Positions 7,015 through 10,878 of a stretch of DNA of 10,878 bases are shown here, one piece after another; position 1 is the first letter of the stretch, and every line of letters begins with the position of its first letter. The position numbers and the translations under genes are program-made. This DNA comes from Clostridiales bacterium. GTDB taxonomy: Bacteria > Bacillota > Clostridia > Saccharofermentanales > Saccharofermentanaceae. The notes under the pieces were generated by a model, which had not been told where the DNA came from, searched no databases, and saw nothing but the letters and a program-made list of their open reading frames with translations. Location of the stretch: contig JAGAFH010000185.1 of assembly GCA_017612755.1 (NCBI GenBank), positions 1-10,878 on the forward strand. The letters are read 5' to 3'.

Positions 7015-7659
7015 ATGAACGAACATAAGAAGACTTTTTACAAAAACCAGGCTGAATCTATAATCAAGAAGCTTCAGCTCCGCAAGATGGAGGGCTACTA
7101 CTGCCCGGATACAGAGAGCGCGAAGGCCAAGATCCTAGAGCTCATTGGTCAGACGGTACTGCCAAAGACGGTTTCTTACGGCGGTTCAATGACTATAGAT
7201 GAGATGGGTATCAAGGAAGATATCGCAGCCGCAGGTCATAAGCTGATCGTCAGGGAAAATGCATCTACTGATGAAGAGAGAAAGCAGATGAATGCGGAGA
7301 TCATCAATTCGGATGTATTTCTCATGAGCACCAATGCCATCACTTTAGATGGTGAGCTCATAAATATCGACGGCAGGGGAAACAGGGTCAGTTTCCTTAT
7401 CTACGGACCTGAAGAGGTAATAGTAGTTGCCGGTATGAACAAGGTCGTAAGCAGCAGGGAAGAAGGTATCGACAGAGTCCGTAACTTTGCTTCCCCTCCT
7501 AATACCGTAAGGCTCAACAGGGATACTCCCTGCGCAAATACCGGCAGATGCGGAAATTGTATCCAGGACTCCATCTGCTGCCAGATCGTAGTCACCAGGG
7601 CTTCCATGATCCCCGGAAGGATCAAGGTCATCCTGGTAGGGGAAGAACTGGGATATTAA
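7015..7659 (+). CDS. LUD-domain protein (LutC/YkgG-like, lactate utilisation family)
   Basis: A 214-residue cytoplasmic protein of the LUD (formerly DUF162) superfamily. Visible hallmarks are VSYGGSMTIDEMGI (53-66), STNAIT.DGELINIDGRGNRV (105-125), IYGPEEVIVVAGMNKVV (129-145) and a Cys-rich C-terminal segment from TPC (171-173) with Cys at 173, 179, 182, 188 and 189, ending PGRIKVILVGEELGY. The domain arrangement is that of the stand-alone clostridial type. In B. subtilis the related LutC acts with LutA and LutB, iron-sulfur proteins, in lactate oxidation. No lutA or lutB is present here, so that role cannot be assumed. The cysteines could bind metal or a cluster, which is inference. GGGAGG precedes the ATG. 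It lies 12 nt after the unknown gene and 43 nt before the antiporter gene. Confidence 0.9.
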   Translation: MNEHKKTFYKNQAESIIKKLQLRKMEGYYCPDTESAKAKILELIGQTVLPKTVSYGGSMTIDEMGIKEDIAAAGHKLIVRENASTDEERKQMNAEIINSDVFLMSTNAITLDGELINIDGRGNRVSFLIYGPEEVIVVAGMNKVVSSREEGIDRVRNFASPPNTVRLNRDTPCANTGRCGNCIQDSICCQIVVTRASMIPGRIKVILVGEELGY

Positions 7660-7702
7660 ATTAAGGATCAGGAACAATAATATATAAAAGTGAGGGTTTC
7701 TT

Positions 7703-9223
7703 ATGTATGCAACATTCTGGGCACTTGTGCCGCCACTGGTTGCCATCCTTCTGGCTCTAATAACCAAGGAAGTCTACAGCTCCCTTTTTGTCGGCATCAT
7801 TGTCGGAGGACTTTTCTATTCAAACTTCAGCTTCGTCGGCACGATGGAGCACATCTTCAATGAGGGCCTGGTAGCCCAGCTGTCAGATCCCTACAATGTA
7901 GGTATACTGGTATTTCTGGTATTCCTGGGCATTATAGTCTCCCTGATGAACAAGGCGGGAGGCTCGGCTGCTTTCGGAGAATGGGCCAGCAAGCATGTTA
8001 AGTCCAGGATCGGATCCCAGATCGCGACTATCGCTCTCGGATGCCTTATCTTTATCGACGATTACTTCAACTGCCTTACAGTAGGAAGCGTTATGCGTCC
8101 CCTGACAGACAGACAGAAGATCTCAAGGGCGAAGCTGGCATATCTTATCGATGCCACAGCAGCACCTGTCTGTATCATCGCACCCATATCCTCCTGGGCT
8201 GCAGCCGTCTCCGGATTTGCTCCTGAAGGCACCAACGGCCTTATGCTCTTTATCAGAGCCATCCCTTATAACTATTATGCTATCCTCACCATCCTTATGA
8301 TGGTGCTCCTGGCTGTATTCAAGCTTGATTACGGTCCCATGAAAAAACATGAGGAGAACGCCCTCAAGGGAGATCTCTTTACAGTCAGCGACAGTGTTAC
8401 CGCCGCTTCGGAAGAGAAGGTAAAAGGCAACGGAAAGGTCCTGGATCTGGTCCTTCCCATCATTTCCCTCATCATCTGCTGCGTTATCGGCATGATCTAT
8501 ACCGGCGGATTCTTTGACGGAGCTTCCTTCGTTGATTCATTTGCCGATTCAGATGCTTCCGTAGGACTTGTATTCGGATCCTTCGTCGCTCTTCTTATAA
8601 CGCTTATCCTGTATCTTATCAGGAAGGTGCTTCCTTTTAAGGACTGTATGGACTGTATCGCAGAAGGATTTAAGGCCATGGTGCCTGCCATCACCATCCT
8701 TGCTCTTGCATGGACCCTTAAGGCAATGACCGATTCCCTGGGAGCAGCAGAATATGTTGCAGGTCTTGTCGACCAGAGCAAGGGATCTTTCTTAAGTTTC
8801 CTTCCTGCCATCATCTTCCTTATCGCAGTTGGTCTTTCCTTTGCTACAGGAACCAGCTGGGGAACATTTGGTATCCTTATCCCAATCACTCTCAAGGCTT
8901 TCCCTCTTGAGGATGGTAATATTCTGGCAGTTATCTGCGTCTCCGCATGTATGGCAGGAGCTGTCTGCGGTGACCACTGTTCGCCTATCTCAGATACCAC
9001 CATCATGAGCTCTGCCGGAGCCAGATGTAACCACATCGCCCATGTATCGACACAGCTTCCTTATGCGCTTACAGCTGCAGGTGTTTCATTTGTTACATAT
9101 ATAATCGCCGGCATTGTCCAGAATGCGGCTATCTCCCTGATCATAGGAATAGCTCTTATGGTGATCACTATCTTCTTCCTGAATAAGACTTTGAAAACGG
9201 AATTAAAGCTGGCTGAAGAATAA
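7703..9223 (+). CDS. NhaC-family Na+/H+ antiporter
   Basis: A 506-residue integral membrane protein with about 11-12 hydrophobic segments. Family signatures are FIDDYFNCLTVGSVMRPLTD (117-136), PVCIIAPISSWAAAVSG (155-171), FATGTSWGTFGILIPI (380-395) and GDHCSPISDTTIMSS (423-437), the last highly typical of NhaC. The two halves show the internal inverted-repeat character of the IT superfamily, joined by a hydrophilic loop (about 212-246). Most members exchange Na+ for H+. One, B. subtilis MleN, couples malate uptake to lactate exit, and others are linked to amino acids, so the true substrate is open. The ribosome binding site is modest (GTGAGGG, about 7 nt before ATG). The 43-nt gap from the LUD gene could hold a weak promoter, but none is convincing. 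A strong terminator follows. Confidence 0.93.
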   Translation: MYATFWALVPPLVAILLALITKEVYSSLFVGIIVGGLFYSNFSFVGTMEHIFNEGLVAQLSDPYNVGILVFLVFLGIIVSLMNKAGGSAAFGEWASKHVKSRIGSQIATIALGCLIFIDDYFNCLTVGSVMRPLTDRQKISRAKLAYLIDATAAPVCIIAPISSWAAAVSGFAPEGTNGLMLFIRAIPYNYYAILTILMMVLLAVFKLDYGPMKKHEENALKGDLFTVSDSVTAASEEKVKGNGKVLDLVLPIISLIICCVIGMIYTGGFFDGASFVDSFADSDASVGLVFGSFVALLITLILYLIRKVLPFKDCMDCIAEGFKAMVPAITILALAWTLKAMTDSLGAAEYVAGLVDQSKGSFLSFLPAIIFLIAVGLSFATGTSWGTFGILIPITLKAFPLEDGNILAVICVSACMAGAVCGDHCSPISDTTIMSSAGARCNHIAHVSTQLPYALTAAGVSFVTYIIAGIVQNAAISLIIGIALMVITIFFLNKTLKTELKLAEE

Positions 9224-9249
9224 ACCAAATAAAGATCAGGATCATATTT

Positions 9250-9281
9250 AAGAGGCTGTTTCAATGAAGCAGCCTCTTTTT
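9250..9281 (+). terminator. Intrinsic terminator after the antiporter gene
   Basis: AAGAGGCTG (9250-9258) pairs perfectly with CAGCCTCTT (9270-9278). The stem extends inward by four more pairs (one G-T) to a 3-nt AAT loop. A run of five T follows (9277-9281). This is a textbook Rho-independent terminator placed 26 nt after the antiporter stop, ending the 6442-9223 unit. Confidence 0.93.
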
Positions 9282-9359
9282 ATATGCGGAAAATGACTTG
9301 CAACCTTTTCTGTTTTCCTGCGTGTATACAGGTGAAAGAAATATTTACCGGAGGGAATT
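9282..9359 (+). promoter_or_regulatory. Leader of the tandem lipoprotein genes, weak promoter candidate
   Basis: Because a strong terminator lies just upstream, the lipoprotein pair needs its own promoter. The best -10 candidate is TATACA at 9325-9330; TTGCAA at 9298-9303 is a fair -35 but is 21 nt away, too far for a normal sigma-A promoter. A ribosome binding site, GGAGGG, lies shortly before the ATG at 9360. The exact promoter remains uncertain. Confidence 0.35.
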
Positions 9360-9881
9360 ATGAAAAAGGTTATATCAGTTTTATTGGCAGTCGTTATGGT
9401 TATGGGACTCGTATCCTGCGGGAAAGCCCCGAAGCATAAGAAAGATAGGGATGATAAGGATTCAGGCTGGATCAAGGTCACAGATAATGTGATCCCGGAT
9501 GATGACGGACTGATGCTGACGATCCGGGAGAGCAATTCCGGAGAAGTTTGCAATACTGACGATTACTGGGTAGCTGACTACTATGAGATCTATAATGACG
9601 GAACTATCAGAAAAACTGTCTCTTATAATCTTTCGCTGGACAGAGTAACTGAAGAGAAGCTTTCTGACAAGGACCTTCAGGCCCTCTACGATTTCAAGCA
9701 GTGGTGCATCGAAGATGATCCTTTTTCCGGTTATTCAGAGGATTGCTGTGACGGCTGCACCTGGTCCTTCGGCTATTACGATGAAGACGGTGAGTATGTC
9801 CGTATCTATTCCGGCTACGCATATTCCAACAAGGATATGGGAGATATCCAGAGCCTGGTGATGTCCTATTTCGACAGGTAA
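9360..9881 (+). CDS. Small Cys-rich lipoprotein, first of a tandem pair
   Basis: A 173-residue predicted lipoprotein of no recognised family. The signal peptide ends in a canonical lipobox LVSC with Cys20 as the lipidation site. A basic patch (KAPKHKKDR, 22-30) then an acidic stretch follow. The body is aromatic and acidic: DYYEIYNDGTIRK (73-85), LSDKDLQALYDF (101-112), DDPFSGYSEDCCDGC (119-133), WSFGYYDEDG (135-144) and SGYAYSNKDM (151-160). Cys at 64, 116, 129, 130 and 133 could form disulfides outside the cell. It shares these blocks in order with the next gene, so both come from one duplication. A clear GGAGGG precedes the ATG. The next gene starts 15 nt later, so they are probably co-transcribed. 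Role unknown. Confidence 0.85.
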   Translation: MKKVISVLLAVVMVMGLVSCGKAPKHKKDRDDKDSGWIKVTDNVIPDDDGLMLTIRESNSGEVCNTDDYWVADYYEIYNDGTIRKTVSYNLSLDRVTEEKLSDKDLQALYDFKQWCIEDDPFSGYSEDCCDGCTWSFGYYDEDGEYVRIYSGYAYSNKDMGDIQSLVMSYFDR

Positions 9882-9896
9882 CAGGAGGTGGAGATC

Positions 9897-10433
9897 ATGA
9901 AGAAGGCAATATCGCTTTTACTGGCATCAGTCATGTTATTTGGACTTACATCCTGCGGTAAGGAAAGACATAAAAGATCTGACAGGGATATTGATGTTAC
10001 CCTTTCAGGCATCCTTCCCGACAGGAAGGTGGATATAGAGGATTATAAGGACCAGGAGGGGATCATGTTCTGTGCCGGCGATTACTGTTGCGGACCCATG
10101 TCCTATGAAGAGGATGTCTGGGACAACGATATCTATACTGTCTATTATGACGGAACTATCAGCAAGGTCACGAATTACACAGTATCCGGGGCTGTCTGTG
10201 AAGAGGCAGTGATCTCAGATGAGGATTATGAGACCCTTTTGAACTTCTGCCTTGAAACAAGCAGGGATAACCCTTTTACTGATTACAGTGAAGTTGTAGA
10301 TGATGGTGAAGAATGGGCTTTCTGGTACTACCAGCCGGGTAGCTCAAGCGGTACCCAGTTTTATTACGGGTATATTTACTCCAATGAGGAGCTTTCAGCT
10401 ATCGCAGATATAGTATCAGGTTATTTCCGTTAA
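9897..10433 (+). CDS. Small lipoprotein, second of a tandem pair
   Basis: A 178-residue predicted lipoprotein, paralogue of the gene before it. The signal peptide ends in lipobox LTSC, Cys20. Shared blocks with its neighbour are YTVYYDGTISK (80-90), ISDEDYETLLNF (106-117), DNPFTDYSE (124-132), EWAFWYY (139-145), YYGYIYSNEEL (156-166) and a final YFR. Cysteines at 59, 64, 65, 101 and 118 mostly do not match those of the first copy, so the disulfide pattern would differ. A frame is open from GTG 9888, but that GTG is part of the ribosome binding site AGGAGGTG (9883-9890), so ATG 9897 is the start. Its TAA lies in a TTAA shared with the stop of the convergent transporter gene. Function unknown; a surface binding protein is possible. 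Confidence 0.85.
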   Translation: MKKAISLLLASVMLFGLTSCGKERHKRSDRDIDVTLSGILPDRKVDIEDYKDQEGIMFCAGDYCCGPMSYEEDVWDNDIYTVYYDGTISKVTNYTVSGAVCEEAVISDEDYETLLNFCLETSRDNPFTDYSEVVDDGEEWAFWYYQPGSSSGTQFYYGYIYSNEELSAIADIVSGYFR

Positions 10434-10878
10434 GCCTTTTCGGAGATAGTCTTAACGTAATCCTCCAGGTTGGGGTAGAAGTGCTCTATACCCACCTGCT
10501 CCTGAAATCCGATCTTCTCCAGGTCCTTAAAGATATACTCGTTTAATCCGACGAAACAGAAATCTGCTCCTATGCTCTTTATATACTCGATAGCTTCAAG
10601 AAACTCGGTCTCTGCAGAAAGATCTACAGAGACTACGCCTCTGAAGGAGAGGATATATGTATCGTATCTCTTTGTCTCCTTTTCGATGGCCTTCTTAAGC
10701 TCCTTGCCGTTGGCGAAGAAGTAGGCTCCGACGCTGTAGACGATAGCTGCGTTTACGTTGTCGAGAAGTGTCTCTTCCTCGATGTTGACATGGACCTTTG
10801 CAAGCATATTGATGGTCATGATCATGGAGAGGGCTACGCCGATGAGGATGGCATATGTAAGATCCAGGGCTACTGTAG
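10430..10878 (-). CDS. SulP-family anion transporter, C-terminal part with STAS domain (partial)
   Basis: The frame stays open to the right window edge, so the apparent ATG at 10823-10825 is internal. The codons beyond it read TVALDLTYAILIGVALS, a hydrophobic helix continuous with MIMTINMLAKV, matching the last membrane helix of SulP (SLC26-type) transporters. A cytoplasmic STAS domain follows: NAAIVYSVGAYFFANGKEL, then RYDTYILSFRGVVSVDLSA with the family's Asp-x-Ser core, then IKSIGADFCFVGLNEYIF. The family carries sulfate, bicarbonate, dicarboxylates and other anions; the substrate-binding core is outside the window, so the substrate cannot be named. At least 148 C-terminal residues are visible. 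It ends in TAA complementary to 10430-10432, overlapping the stop of the convergent lipoprotein gene. No terminator hairpin is visible between them. Confidence 0.85.
   Translation of the reverse strand, partial: TVALDLTYAILIGVALSMIMTINMLAKVHVNIEEETLLDNVNAAIVYSVGAYFFANGKELKKAIEKETKRYDTYILSFRGVVSVDLSAETEFLEAIEYIKSIGADFCFVGLNEYIFKDLEKIGFQEQVGIEHFYPNLEDYVKTISEKA

Overview
The window looks like chromosomal DNA from a low-to-mid GC Bacillota, most likely a gut or rumen member of the Clostridia. Four things point that way: strong GGAGG-type ribosome binding sites on nearly every gene, a MutS2 protein of the Smr-tailed Gram-positive type, several lipoproteins of the 'MKK...LxSCGK' style, and a surface protein with a Glu/Thr/Pro-rich linker. 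No phage, insertion sequence, CRISPR array, rRNA or tRNA is visible. The species cannot be fixed from the sequence alone.

Layout from left to right. (1) Positions 1-351 hold an AT-rich ParE/RelE-type toxin; its presumed antitoxin is cut by the window edge. (2) Positions 466-4697 are a tightly packed plus-strand unit (gaps of 9 and 11 nt) behind a good extended -10 promoter: ATP-dependent 6-phosphofructokinase, MutS2, and a small P-loop ATPase. (3) A hairpin at 4729-4756 separates this from a convergent minus-strand gene (4784-6283) for a 499-residue secreted, acidic, probably lipid-anchored protein with a propeller-like C-terminal half. (4) A 158-nt divergent intergenic region (6284-6441) carries a promoter in each direction and repeated TTTAC boxes. 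(5) Positions 6442-9223 are a plus-strand unit: a protein of unknown function, a LUD-domain (LutC/YkgG-like) protein, and an NhaC-family antiporter, closed by a clear intrinsic terminator at 9250-9281. (6) Positions 9360-10433 hold two small, related, tandem lipoproteins. (7) A SulP-type anion transporter with a C-terminal STAS domain enters from the right edge on the minus strand. Its stop codon and that of the second lipoprotein share one TTAA.

Functionally, the left unit joins a glycolytic control enzyme to a ribosome-rescue/DNA-repair ATPase and an unassigned ATPase; this may be shared growth-linked expression rather than a pathway. The unit at 6442-9223 is the most suggestive of a joint function. 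LUD proteins are linked to lactate utilisation, and one studied NhaC-family member (B. subtilis MleN) exchanges malate for lactate, so an organic-acid or sodium-linked module is a reasonable but unproven reading. The rest is envelope biology: three secreted proteins and an anion transporter. I see no clearly new defence or mobile system; the best candidates for undescribed biology are the 6442-9223 operon, the tandem lipoprotein family and the propeller lipoprotein.
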